A stretch of 41,060 nt of DNA from Peptococcaceae bacterium (GCA_022797295.1 JAAWKH010000014.1:1-41060), one strand, 5' to 3'; positions 14,759 through 22,369 are shown, counted from the stretch's first letter. The notes: generated by a model not told the origin, from the letters alone. Numbers and translations: made by a program.

Positions 14759-15967
14759 ATGAGCCAGCTATTGATGATTAAATATGGCGAGCTAGGCCTG
14801 AAAGGCAAAAATAAAAATCTGTTTATCAACCGGCTGGTACAGAACATTCAGCAGGCCCTAAATGCCAGCGGCCTACCGACGCGCCAGGTGCAAACCACCC
14901 GCGGCCGGATTATGGTGCCGGTGCTGGAGGAGGCGGAACTGCCCGCCCTGCGCGAACATCTGGGCCGTGTTTTTGGCATTTACGCCATCTGCCCGGTGCA
15001 GCGCACCACCAAGGAATTGCCAGCCATCCAACGCACCGCTCTGCGCGTTTTGCAGGAAAGCCTGCCAAACGGCGGCGAATTTAAGGTGGAAAGCCGCCGG
15101 TCAGACAAAAGCTTCCCTCTGCTTTCGCCGCAAATCAGCCAGGCTGTGGCCGGCTACATCTTTGACCAAACCAGCGCCAACGGCGCGCTTTACCGCGCCC
15201 AAATGCGCCACCCGGAGCATATTTTGCAGGTGGAGGTGCGGGATGAAGCCGCCTATGTATATTGCGGCAGCTGGCCCGGCGCTAAAGGTATGCCGGTGGG
15301 TACCGGCGGCCGGGCGGTGGTAATGCTCTCCGGCGGGATAGACAGCCCCGTGGCCGCTTGGCTGGCAATGAAGCGCGGCGTAACGGTGGAGGCAGTGCAT
15401 TTTGAAAGCTTTCCTTTTACCAGCGAGCGCGCCCAGGAGAAGGTGCTGGATTTGGCCCGTGAGCTGGCCCGCTGGCAAAACGGCCAGCTGAAAGTGCATT
15501 GCATTCATTTCACGGAAATTCAAAAGGCCATCCACGCCGCCTGCCCGGAGGAATACGGCATCACCATTATGCGCCGCTTTATGTTCCGCCTGGCGGAACG
15601 CGTGGCCCGCAGCAGCGCCGGCCTGGCTATCTACACCGGCGAGAGCGTGGGCCAAGTGGCCAGCCAAACTCTGGAGAGTATGTATGTAATCAATGAAGTT
15701 ACCAAAATGCCAGTGCTGCGGCCGCTGGTGGGCTTTGACAAGGAAGAGATTATGGCGCGAGCCAAACAGCTTGGCACCTATGAAACCTCCATCCGGCCTT
15801 ACGAGGATTGTTGCACGGTGTTTTTGCCGGCGCACCCCAAAATCAAGCCGCGGCTGGCTGAGGCGCAGGCAATGGAGGAAAAGCTGCCCATCAAGCAGCT
15901 GATGGATGAAGCGTTGGCGGCCAGCAAAACCTGGTTGGCCACCCCAAAGGGAGTTGAAGAGATATGA
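14759..15967 (+). CDS. thiI: tRNA uridine 4-sulfurtransferase ThiI
   Basis: ThiI adenylates uridine 8 of tRNA and replaces its oxygen with sulfur. The 402-aa protein has the N-terminal ferredoxin-like/THUMP region (about 1-166) and the PP-loop SGGIDSPVAAW (191-201) for ATP. It ends without the C-terminal rhodanese domain of E. coli ThiI, the common Firmicutes form. ECCTVF-like chemistry is represented by PYEDCCTVFLP near 345-355. GAGGT precedes the ATG. It follows the cysteine desulfurase gene and overlaps rnr by ATGA, so the three form one unit. Confidence 0.96.
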   Translation: MSQLLMIKYGELGLKGKNKNLFINRLVQNIQQALNASGLPTRQVQTTRGRIMVPVLEEAELPALREHLGRVFGIYAICPVQRTTKELPAIQRTALRVLQESLPNGGEFKVESRRSDKSFPLLSPQISQAVAGYIFDQTSANGALYRAQMRHPEHILQVEVRDEAAYVYCGSWPGAKGMPVGTGGRAVVMLSGGIDSPVAAWLAMKRGVTVEAVHFESFPFTSERAQEKVLDLARELARWQNGQLKVHCIHFTEIQKAIHAACPEEYGITIMRRFMFRLAERVARSSAGLAIYTGESVGQVASQTLESMYVINEVTKMPVLRPLVGFDKEEIMARAKQLGTYETSIRPYEDCCTVFLPAHPKIKPRLAEAQAMEEKLPIKQLMDEALAASKTWLATPKGVEEI

Positions 15968-17832
15968 GGAAAAAGAATGCCAAAAAGCAGGCCAAAAACG
16001 AGCTTCACGGCCCCGGCCCTAAACGCCACAAAAGAGACCAGCAAGCCGAGCGTGCCAATGTGGTGCAAGGCTTTTTTATGGCCGCTCAAGCCGGCTATGG
16101 CTTTGTGCGCACCCACCGGCCCGGCTGGCCGGATGTTTTCATCCCCCGCGATTTGGTGGGCCCGGCCCAAGCCTGCGATTGGGTGGAGGTTGGCCTGAGC
16201 AACCACGTTGACCTGCGCAAAATCACGCCGGAAAGCCGTATTTCCGGGCGAATTCGCCGGGTTTTGCAGCGCACCGACCCCTCCCGCCTGGTAGACGGCT
16301 CCGGCGAGGATATGCAGCTGATTATCCGCCAATTTGGTGCGCCGGGTGAATTCCCGGATGAAGCGCTGGCCGAAGCCGCCGCCGCGCCGCAACAGGTTAG
16401 CCCTGCTGAAGCGCAATCGCCCGGCCGGCGCGACCGGCGCGAGCTGCCGCTGGTGACTATCGACGGCGTGGACAGCCGCGATTTTGACGACGCTGTGTTC
16501 TGCCAGCGGCTGGAAAACGGCAACTTCTTCCTGAGCGTGCAAATTGCCGACGTGGCGCATTACGTGCCGCTGCACTCCGCCCTGGAAAAGGAGGCCTACG
16601 CCCGCGCCACCAGCATTTACCTGCCGGATCGGGTGCTGCCAATGCTGCCCAAACAGCTTTCCAACGGCATATGCAGCCTAAACGCCGGGCAGGACCGTTT
16701 GGCCCTGGCCTGCGATATGGAATTTGGGCCGCGCGGCCGGCTGGTTAAGCACGAGATATACCAGAGCGTTATCCGCGTGCAGCAACGGCTGGATTACAAC
16801 ACCGTCAACGCCGCCCTGCTGGACGACGACCCGCAGGCGCAGGCAAAACTGGGGCCGGCCTTGCCCATGCTGCGCGATTTGGCGGCTCTGCAACAGATTT
16901 TGGCCGCTTATCGCCACCGCCGCGGCGCTTTGGATTTTGATTTCCCGGAGCTCAAGGTTTATTTAGACGAGCAAGGCAAAGTGGCCGATGTGCGCCAAAG
17001 GCGCAGCCGCCTGGCCGAAAAGATGATTGAACAGGCGATGTTAGCCGCCAACGAGTGCGTGGCTGAGCACTTTTTCCGCTTGGGTCAGCCGCTGGTTTTT
17101 CGGGTGCACGAGGGCCCCAACGCCGACCGTTTGCTGGCCCTGAACGAGGCCTTGCTGGCCCTACACCTGGAGCCATTGCCTGCCGACGGCGATTTCAACC
17201 CCAAGGCTATGCAAAAGCTACTGCACAGCGTGGAGGGCCTGCCCACCGCGGAATTTGTACAGGTGATGGCTCTGCGCAGTATGAGCCACGCCAGTTATGC
17301 GCCCAAGCGCAGCCTGCATTTTGGCCTGGCTGCCAAATTTTACTGCCACTTTACCTCGCCCATCCGGCGCTACCCGGATTTGCTAGTCCACCGGGTGATT
17401 AAAAATGCGCTAACAGCGGGCTTGCCCGCCAACAGCGGCGAGGATTTGCTGCCCCGGCGGGAAAAACGCTGGCCGGCTTACGTGGAAGCGGCGGCCGTGC
17501 AATCCAGCGAGCGCGAGCTGCGAGCAGAGGAGATTGAACGGGCGGCCGTCAAGCTGAAATGCTGTCTGTTTATGCAGGACAAGATTGGTCAGCAATTTGC
17601 CGCCAAGGTTTCCGGCGTGACGGCCAAAGGGGTTTTTGTGGCTCTGGAAAATGGCATTGAGGGCCGCATTGCTCTGGAAAGCCTGCCCGCAGATAGCTAC
17701 GAATATCTGGAAACGCTGCTGATGTTGCGCGGCCGCGAGCATAGCTACGCCCTGGGCGACGCAGTGCAAGTGCGCTTAACGGCAGTGGATCTGCTGGAGC
17801 GGCGTTTAAACTTCGAGGAGGTGAGCCAGTGA
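15964..17832 (+). CDS. rnr: Ribonuclease R, short form
   Basis: A 622-aa 3'-to-5' exoribonuclease of the RNase II/R family. It degrades structured RNA and, with SmpB-tmRNA, the mRNAs of stalled ribosomes. A basic N-terminus leads into a cold-shock-like domain (about 34-80, GFFMAAQAGYGFVRT). The RNB catalytic domain starts near 162, with the metal-binding Asp cluster in TIDGVDSRDFDDAV (165-178). An S1 domain ends the protein (about 545-620). It is shorter than the usual 700-800 aa because the N-terminal helix-turn-helix region is missing. The start overlaps thiI by four bases, and the stop overlaps the GTG of smpB. Confidence 0.95.
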   Translation: MRKKNAKKQAKNELHGPGPKRHKRDQQAERANVVQGFFMAAQAGYGFVRTHRPGWPDVFIPRDLVGPAQACDWVEVGLSNHVDLRKITPESRISGRIRRVLQRTDPSRLVDGSGEDMQLIIRQFGAPGEFPDEALAEAAAAPQQVSPAEAQSPGRRDRRELPLVTIDGVDSRDFDDAVFCQRLENGNFFLSVQIADVAHYVPLHSALEKEAYARATSIYLPDRVLPMLPKQLSNGICSLNAGQDRLALACDMEFGPRGRLVKHEIYQSVIRVQQRLDYNTVNAALLDDDPQAQAKLGPALPMLRDLAALQQILAAYRHRRGALDFDFPELKVYLDEQGKVADVRQRRSRLAEKMIEQAMLAANECVAEHFFRLGQPLVFRVHEGPNADRLLALNEALLALHLEPLPADGDFNPKAMQKLLHSVEGLPTAEFVQVMALRSMSHASYAPKRSLHFGLAAKFYCHFTSPIRRYPDLLVHRVIKNALTAGLPANSGEDLLPRREKRWPAYVEAAAVQSSERELRAEEIERAAVKLKCCLFMQDKIGQQFAAKVSGVTAKGVFVALENGIEGRIALESLPADSYEYLETLLMLRGREHSYALGDAVQVRLTAVDLLERRLNFEEVSQ

Positions 17833-18290
17833 GCGGCCGAACGATTATTGACAACCGCAAGGCGCGGCACGAATTTGAATTTTTGGAGAAGTATGAGGCC
17901 GGCATTGAGCTGGTGGGTACCGAGGTAAAATCGTTGCGTGCCGGCAAAGCCAGCCTGGTGGACGCTTACGCCCGAATTGAGGGCGGCCAGGTGTGGCTTT
18001 ACAATCTGCATATCAGCCACTATGACTTTGGCAACATTAACAACCACGAGGAAAAGCGGCCGCGCCGCCTGCTGCTGCACAAATCGGAAATTGCCCGGCT
18101 TTACGCCGCTGTGCGGGAAAAAGGCCTGACATTGGTGCCGGTGCGGCTTTACTTCAATCAGGCCCTGGTTAAGGTGGAGCTGGCCCTGGCCCGCGGCAAA
18201 AAGCTTTACGATAAACGGGAAAGCCTGGCCGAACGCGACAGTAAACGACAAATTGAGCGCAGTTTGAAAGAGCGCAGCCGTGATTTTTAA
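17829..18290 (+). CDS. smpB: SsrA-binding protein SmpB
   Basis: SmpB binds tmRNA and takes it to ribosomes stalled without a stop codon, mimicking the tRNA anticodon stem. The 153-aa length and the motifs IIDNRKARHEFEFLEKYEAG, LVGTEVKSLRAGKASLVDAY, GKKLYDKRE and the basic C-terminal tail are typical. The start is GTG at 17829, overlapping the rnr stop (GTGA), with GAGGAGG upstream. The gene for its RNA partner, ssrA, follows after about 120 nt. Confidence 0.97.
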   Translation: MSGRTIIDNRKARHEFEFLEKYEAGIELVGTEVKSLRAGKASLVDAYARIEGGQVWLYNLHISHYDFGNINNHEEKRPRRLLLHKSEIARLYAAVREKGLTLVPVRLYFNQALVKVELALARGKKLYDKRESLAERDSKRQIERSLKERSRDF

Positions 18291-18347
18291 GTTTTTTTGA
18301 AAAAAACCAACAAAAAAAATCATCATTTGTCGAAAACTTTTTGTAGC

Positions 18348-18373
18348 CATTTGCAGGTTTCACCTTGCAAATG
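18348..18373 (+). promoter_or_regulatory. Inverted repeat overlapping the ssrA -35 box
   Basis: CATTTGCAGGT (18348-18358) faces ACCTTGCAAATG (18362-18373), an 11-bp stem with one bulged base and a three-base loop. The right arm contains the TTGCAA -35 element. No T-run follows, so it is not a standard terminator. It may be an operator or an end structure of the smpB mRNA. Confidence 0.6.
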
Positions 18374-18393
18374 TGGTATAATTAATGTATAAT
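18365..18393 (+). promoter_or_regulatory. Promoter of ssrA
   Basis: TTGCAA (18365-18370), 17-nt spacer and TATAAT (18388-18393), about 20 nt before the mature 5' end. A second TATAAT lies at 18377-18382 and could serve an alternative start. Confidence 0.75.
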
Positions 18394-18412
18394 ATTTTGG
18401 CGGAGGCCCTAT

Positions 18413-18769
18413 GGGGGTGTTTTCTGGATTCGACGTGGGAAGGATTGGTCCGATAAGCGAGCCGGGGACGTCATCAGCCCGTTAAACTATGGCAATCGTC
18501 ATTTTTAAATGGCAACAGAAACTTTGCTTTAGCAGCTTAATTGCTACCTCTGCCCAAGCCCAGCTTGCCGGCGAAGGCAAAGAGGTCACCCTATGCAAGC
18601 TACTTCAACGCTGGCGCCTAGCGGCGTTGGGGGAACCAAAACTGGGCTGGCGACTGTAATGCTTTGTTTGTTGCGCATGCAGTTGCGAGATTTTGGCAAC
18701 AGACTACGCTCGTAGAAAGTCTGATGGGTTCTCTTGCGGACGCGGGTTCAACTCCCGCCACCTCCACCA
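18413..18769 (+). ncRNA. ssrA: Transfer-messenger RNA (tmRNA)
   Basis: tmRNA rescues stalled ribosomes and tags the unfinished protein for degradation. The 5' end GGGGGUG (18413-18419) pairs with CACCUCC (18759-18765) as the acceptor stem, followed by A and the CCA end, which is encoded. The T arm has a GCGGG/CCCGC stem with loop TTCAACT. The 5' region contains the typical CTGGATTCGACGTGGG-like segment. The tag frame ends NRNFALAA and a TAA at 18538-18540. The resume codon is probably GGC at 18511 (tag AGNRNFALAA with the charged Ala) or AAT at 18508. It is the normal one-piece form. Confidence 0.97.
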
Positions 18770-18796
18770 TCACTTTAATTTTATTCTCACCATAGG

Positions 18797-18838
18797 AAAG
18801 CGCTTTCCGGGCCGGCTGGCCGCGGGAAGCGCTTTTTT
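18797..18838 (+). terminator. Terminator of ssrA
   Basis: A 12-bp stem (18797-18808 with 18824-18835, one G-U pair) and a GC-rich loop, running into six T residues. Confidence 0.88.
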
Positions 18839-18851
18839 CAAGATATATTTA

Positions 18852-18884
18852 GGGTTATTGCCAAAATGCAATAACCCGTTTTTT
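18852..18884 (+). terminator. Second terminator after ssrA
   Basis: A perfect 10-bp stem (18852-18861 with 18868-18877) followed by GTTTTTT. The T-run is only on the plus strand, so it backs up the first terminator and shields the leftward gene ending at 18888. Confidence 0.85.
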
Positions 18885-18887
18885 CTA

Positions 18888-19673
18888 TTACCAATGATAA
18901 ATTTTTTCCATATTGTCGCACCTCTCAATGAGCGAGGAGAAATCCTCGCCAATATACGAAGCTAATGCCCCGTAAAGATAGGCAAGCAGCTCTGCACGTT
19001 GATTGAGCGGAACATTGACCTGACCAAGCATCGGAATTTTAACGTTTAAATCTCTATCAAGCGACTGAGAGTCATGCGCATACAGGTTTTGCAACAGCGT
19101 TTTAATAACCCTATTTTCATAAACTTTTTCCATGCTGTAATACAACTCAATAAGATTAACGCTGTATAGAGAAACTTCGGTGTTTGGATTGAGACAAATT
19201 TCATCACTTAATTCTAACAAAATCAGCTCAATTTCATATTTTCTCCGAGCAATTTCATATTTTTCCCAAGCAGCTTCATATTTTGATTCACCAATCTGTT
19301 CACACGCCGCAATATAGCCGAAAAAATCATACTCAACAAACAATGATAAGGTTCTATAAAGCTGGCAAAGCAGAAGTACGCGTTTGGGAAACTTAGCTTT
19401 TGAAGTTTCAAGCGTTTCCAGACTAGATAAAAAGCTCTGCGGCTCAAACTTACATAAATCTCGCCTGAGCGACCGAACATCCCGTGCATAAAGGTCTAAA
19501 AACAAGAGATTAATAATTTCTTTTTCGCGCTCTTTGCTCCAGATTATAAACTCATCTGCAATCATCCGAGTGTACGGAGCAACATCGGCGTATGGATTGT
19601 GACAAATTTCTCTTTTGAATTTTAGCAGAATATCTCCGCATCTTTCATTATACGGCCGTATCAGCGCCGCCAT
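18888..19673 (-). CDS. Unknown protein made of two copies of one domain
   Basis: A 261-aa protein I cannot assign. It holds two similar halves. EICHNPYADVAPYTRMI...NLLFLDLYARDVRSLRRDL in the first (about 22-72) matches EICLNPNTEVSLYSVNL...TLLQNLYAHDSQSLDRDL in the second (about 158-209). Each half ends with a Leu-rich helix pair. The halves are joined by three KYE heptads (131-147), likely coiled coil. No signal peptide, membrane segment or catalytic motif is seen. The start is ATG 19673, 9 nt after AAGGAGG; a further upstream start at 19703 lacks such a site. Base composition is clearly AT-richer than the flanking housekeeping genes, suggesting transfer. A small gene lies 40 nt upstream, probably in the same transcript. 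Confidence 0.75.
   Translation of the reverse strand: MAALIRPYNERCGDILLKFKREICHNPYADVAPYTRMIADEFIIWSKEREKEIINLLFLDLYARDVRSLRRDLCKFEPQSFLSSLETLETSKAKFPKRVLLLCQLYRTLSLFVEYDFFGYIAACEQIGESKYEAAWEKYEIARRKYEIELILLELSDEICLNPNTEVSLYSVNLIELYYSMEKVYENRVIKTLLQNLYAHDSQSLDRDLNVKIPMLGQVNVPLNQRAELLAYLYGALASYIGEDFSSLIERCDNMEKIYHW
19231..19293 (-). repeat. Three tandem 21-bp repeats inside the duplicated-domain gene
   Basis: Units at 19231-19251, 19252-19272 and 19273-19293 share TTCATATTTT and code for the heptads KYEAAWE, KYEIARR and KYEIELI. They lie exactly at the junction of the two domain copies. Confidence 0.8.
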
Positions 19674-19712
19674 ATACGATAACCTCCTTTTTTCCTGGCT
19701 CAACCTGCCAGC

Positions 19713-19976
19713 TCACTGCTCACTCCCAAGGTAAACCCTGTAATATCTGGCCGCCAAATCTCCTTCAATGCTAATTTGCCTGTTTGTGGAGATAAACACT
19801 GCGTCCGTCACGCCGTTTTGTTCAAAGCTTTTCAAGGCCTCTTTTGCCTCGTCAACCCGGTCAAATGTGCGTAAGCATATCCAGGACACCACCTTGCCGC
19901 TGCCAGCGTCACGCAAATGCGGGCGGCAAATGCAAATCTTTCCCGGATGCTCTCTCTTCAAAGTTTGAAATGTCAT
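19713..19976 (-). CDS. Small protein of unknown function
   Basis: An 87-aa frame starting at ATG 19976 behind GGGGAGAGG. It has no recognised domain; it is soluble in appearance, with Cys15-Cys17 and a mixed alpha/beta pattern (KVVSWICLRTFDRVDEAKEAL, then TDAVFISTNRQISIEG). It lies 40 nt upstream of the duplicated-domain gene and 54 nt downstream of the repressor gene, all leftward, so the three could share a transcript from the repressor promoter. If so, its product may belong to the same accessory module. Confidence 0.65.
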   Translation of the reverse strand: MTFQTLKREHPGKICICRPHLRDAGSGKVVSWICLRTFDRVDEAKEALKSFEQNGVTDAVFISTNRQISIEGDLAARYYRVYLGSEQ

Positions 19977-20029
19977 ATTCCTCTCCCCTTCTTTCAGTTC
20001 TGCGCATTATAAAATCAAGCTTCATTCCT

Positions 20030-20641
20030 TCATTCAAACACAATCTCATTCTTAACCACTTTCCCAATCACCCGCACCGCAGTTTGGCTGGCATCGTAAA
20101 TCTGGGGCAAATGCTGTGGATTGGTGGATTGTGGCATCAAAGTCACCGTGGAGCCCTGGCGGTAAAAACGCTTAACCGTAGCGTCGTTATCGTCAATCAT
20201 CACCACGGCAATTTCACCATTTTCCACAAAGTCCTGCTTGCGCACAATCAGCAAATTGTTCTCAAAAATGTGGGCGGCGTTCATACTATCGCCCTGCACG
20301 CGCAAGGCAAAATATTCCCCAGGGCTGTTCACCTCCACCAGCACACTGCCCTCCACCTGCTCCTCGGCATAAAGAGGCAGCCCGGCAGAAATCCGCCCCA
20401 AAATCGGCACGCGCAGGTTCGGCAGATATTCTACAAACTCATCACCACGCCAACCCAAAAGCTCGTTTGGCGTGGTGCGCAAGGCCCCCGCCAAGCGCCC
20501 CAATTTTTCGGTTGGCACGTTAATCAGACCGTTCTCATAGCGGCTTAGCGTTTGCCTTGTCACACCCACAAGGCCGGCCAGCTCCTCCAAGGTCAAGCCC
20601 AGCTTCTTCCGCCGCTCGCGCAGCAAATTTCCAGTATTCAT
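20030..20641 (-). CDS. CI/LexA-like repressor with self-cleaving peptidase domain
   Basis: A 203-aa regulator with an N-terminal helix-turn-helix (about 4-58, LGLTLEELAGLVGVTRQTLSR) and a C-terminal S24/LexA-type domain. The catalytic Ser119 is in GDSM (117-120), the Lys157 partner in ATVKRF, and an Ala-Gly cleavage site lies at 86-87 (ISAGLP). Family members are cut after DNA damage through RecA and then release their promoters; here that is inference. The gene is divergent from a sigma-like regulator, and the region between them carries three apparent operators, one of which overlaps its own promoter. This is the layout of a phage or mobile-element switch. Confidence 0.92.
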   Translation of the reverse strand: MNTGNLLRERRKKLGLTLEELAGLVGVTRQTLSRYENGLINVPTEKLGRLAGALRTTPNELLGWRGDEFVEYLPNLRVPILGRISAGLPLYAEEQVEGSVLVEVNSPGEYFALRVQGDSMNAAHIFENNLLIVRKQDFVENGEIAVVMIDDNDATVKRFYRQGSTVTLMPQSTNPQHLPQIYDASQTAVRVIGKVVKNEIVFE

Positions 20642-20663
20642 AAAAAATCACCTCTTGCCTGCT

Positions 20664-20692
20664 AGTATAACAGATAGTAACTTAAAATGCAA
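20664..20692 (-). promoter_or_regulatory. Promoter of the repressor gene
   Basis: On the minus strand, TTGCAT (20692-20687), 17-nt spacer and TATACT (20669-20664). Operator 1 covers most of the spacer and the -10 box, suggesting autorepression. Confidence 0.75.
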
Positions 20693-20770
20693 CACTTTTT
20701 TGGAAAATATTAACAAAAAGTACTTGACAGGTTACAAAATAAGTGGTATATTTGTTACAGGATAAGTAAC
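20665..20770. promoter_or_regulatory. Three repressor operator candidates
   Basis: Three 17-bp elements share a 5-N7-5 plan of GTTAC and GTAAC half sites: GTATA-N7-GTAAC at 20665-20681, GTTAC-N7-GTGGT at 20731-20747 and GTTAC-N7-GTAAC at 20754-20770. The first lies in the repressor promoter, the second in the spacer of the divergent promoter, and the third just after its -10 box. Binding by the adjacent repressor is inference. Confidence 0.7.
20724..20752 (+). promoter_or_regulatory. Divergent promoter of the sigma-like gene
   Basis: TTGACA (20724-20729), 17-nt spacer and TATATT (20747-20752). Two operator candidates overlap or follow it, so it should be silent while the repressor is intact. 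Confidence 0.78.
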
Positions 20771-20857
20771 GCGCATTTCAGCAAACGGTGTGGTTGGTAC
20801 GCGCCAGGTTATCCCTAATATTATAAACTTCTATAATTATAAGGGAGGTCATAGGCA

Positions 20858-21298
20858 TTGGACAAACAAGCATTTCAACAATATCGGCAGCTTTGCCGGG
20901 AAATACGCGAACTGGAGGCGGAAAAGGAGGCGTTGGCCGCCGGCAACCTACCGGCCAGCTGGCCGCTTGGCGGGCTGAAAGGCAAAGGCCGGCATACGGA
21001 CACTGTGGGGGAAGCGGCAGCCCAGCTTTGGCAGCTGGCACAGCTTTTGGCCCAACGCCTAAACCAGCTGGTGGCCCTGCGCAATGAAATTGAAAAAACA
21101 ATAGAGGCACTGCAACCAGAGGAAAGACGGTTGCTGCGCCTCTACTATATAGACGGGCTTAACTGGGAGCAAGTGGCGGAAAGGCTGGATTACAGCACGC
21201 GCCAAATCAACCGCAAACAACAGCAGATTATGCAGCGGCTCTTTCCAGAGCCAACGCCCACGCCGCCGCCAACCACAAGCTGTTTAGCCCCGGTTTAA
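20858..21298 (+). CDS. Phage-type sigma-region-4-like regulator
   Basis: A 146-aa protein with a coiled-coil N-terminal half (about 1-90, charged and Leu/Ala rich). The C-terminal helix-turn-helix resembles sigma factor region 4 (LLRLYYIDGLNWEQVAERL then YSTRQINRKQQQIMQRLF, about 92-129). A Pro/Thr-rich tail follows. Such proteins occur in Firmicutes prophages as late-gene or packaging-module regulators (ArpU/RinA-like). The start is TTG at 20858 behind AGGGAGG (20842-20848). It is divergent from the repressor and probably controlled by it. No structural phage genes follow; the next gene is the end of the glycogen operon on the other strand, so the target is not visible. Confidence 0.75.
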   Translation: MDKQAFQQYRQLCREIRELEAEKEALAAGNLPASWPLGGLKGKGRHTDTVGEAAAQLWQLAQLLAQRLNQLVALRNEIEKTIEALQPEERRLLRLYYIDGLNWEQVAERLDYSTRQINRKQQQIMQRLFPEPTPTPPPTTSCLAPV

Positions 21299-21331
21299 GG
21301 ACAATCTCGGCGGTAATGCAGCCGGGAAAGC

Positions 21332-22369
21332 CTACAGGGGCCTCTCGCGGCGAAAGTTAATCTCCGTGCTGCGCAAATACATCGTGCAAACGCCGTAAGC
21401 CAGCTCCTCCCCCTGCTCATTCCAAACGCTGCCGGCATAGACGGCAAAAGGCGGCTTGCGGCTAAGCTCGCCAGCCTCGCCAAAAAGGCGGCCGTGCAGA
21501 GGAGCCTTAGGCTCAAAAAAGGTGATGGAGCTTTGGGCTGTCACACAAAAATGGCCGGTGTGCAGGCAAGGCTTGCCAATCAAAGGATCCAGAAAAATAG
21601 CCAGCCAGGCAGGGTCCAACCAGCCGTCCGCGCCCACGTGCTGCGGCAAAACCGGCATTTCCGCCTTGGCAAAGCCCGGCCCATATTCCGTCACACAAAT
21701 GTCCTCATTATAGTAAAAATTTTCATTTTCATTCATATATTCTCGTTTGCCGGGCCAATCGCTATCCTTAAAACAAGGGCGCAGGCCCGGCACTTCTGCG
21801 TGCAGGTCGGCCCTCTGCGGCGGATAAACCGGCATTGGCCGCGCCTGCTTGCGCTCCGCCAGGAGAAATTCCGGCAACTCCAGCAAGGGCAAAGGCACCA
21901 GCAGCCCCGGCAAAGGCAAAAAATCCACCCGGCCGCTGGCCACCAAAATATCCTCGCTCACCTCCTGGGTGCTGGCGTGGTCGCCGTTCAAGGAATGATC
22001 GCCCCGGCAATGCACCTCCACGTCGCAGGTTATCAGGTTGGGGCCAAATTGCTTAACACGCGCCAAAATCCGCAGCTGCCCCTCCTGCACCCCGTGGTGA
22101 TAATTCATATTCAGCTTGCACGGGCGCACCTCCTGGCCGCGGCTGCGCGCCGCCTTGCCCGCGGCAATCATAATCAACGCCGCCTGCCAACTGCCGTGCA
22201 GACGCCCCTGAGAGTTCAAAAACATTGGCGTTAGCTGCATTTCCAGGCAAGCAAAATCCGCCTCATATTCCACCAGACGAATATCATAAAGCCGGGCAAA
22301 ATTATCGGCCTCGTTCAGATAAGCCATCTTCTGCGGAAAATCCGCCTCCGCAAAGCTTAAATTAGTCAT
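21332..22369 (-). CDS. Tandem hotdog-fold protein (PaaI-type thioesterase-like)
   Basis: A 345-aa protein of two hotdog-fold domains, each opened by a similar segment (YLNEADNFARLYDI and YMNENENFYYNEDI). The first domain keeps the PaaI-like active-site pattern with Asn and His-Gly (FLNSQGRLHGSWQAAL, about 50-65). In the second the equivalent His is replaced (GADGWLDPAWLAIF), so it may be catalytically dead. PaaI-type proteins hydrolyse acyl-CoA thioesters; the substrate here cannot be told. It is the last gene of the glycogen operon, 24 nt after pgi, an unexpected place for a thioesterase. No clear terminator follows before 21298. Confidence 0.75.
   Translation of the reverse strand: MTNLSFAEADFPQKMAYLNEADNFARLYDIRLVEYEADFACLEMQLTPMFLNSQGRLHGSWQAALIMIAAGKAARSRGQEVRPCKLNMNYHHGVQEGQLRILARVKQFGPNLITCDVEVHCRGDHSLNGDHASTQEVSEDILVASGRVDFLPLPGLLVPLPLLELPEFLLAERKQARPMPVYPPQRADLHAEVPGLRPCFKDSDWPGKREYMNENENFYYNEDICVTEYGPGFAKAEMPVLPQHVGADGWLDPAWLAIFLDPLIGKPCLHTGHFCVTAQSSITFFEPKAPLHGRLFGEAGELSRKPPFAVYAGSVWNEQGEELAYGVCTMYLRSTEINFRRERPL

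Noticed and set aside
18745..18769. attL of an integrated element at the tmRNA 3' end
   Set aside because: Reading the window, I found no second copy of the tmRNA 3' end and no integrase, so integration is only suggested by gene content.
18795..18810. A CcpA (cre) site GGAAAGCGCTTTCC
   Set aside because: It resembles the cre core but is the left arm of the ssrA terminator, downstream of the gene and without the TG/CA ends.
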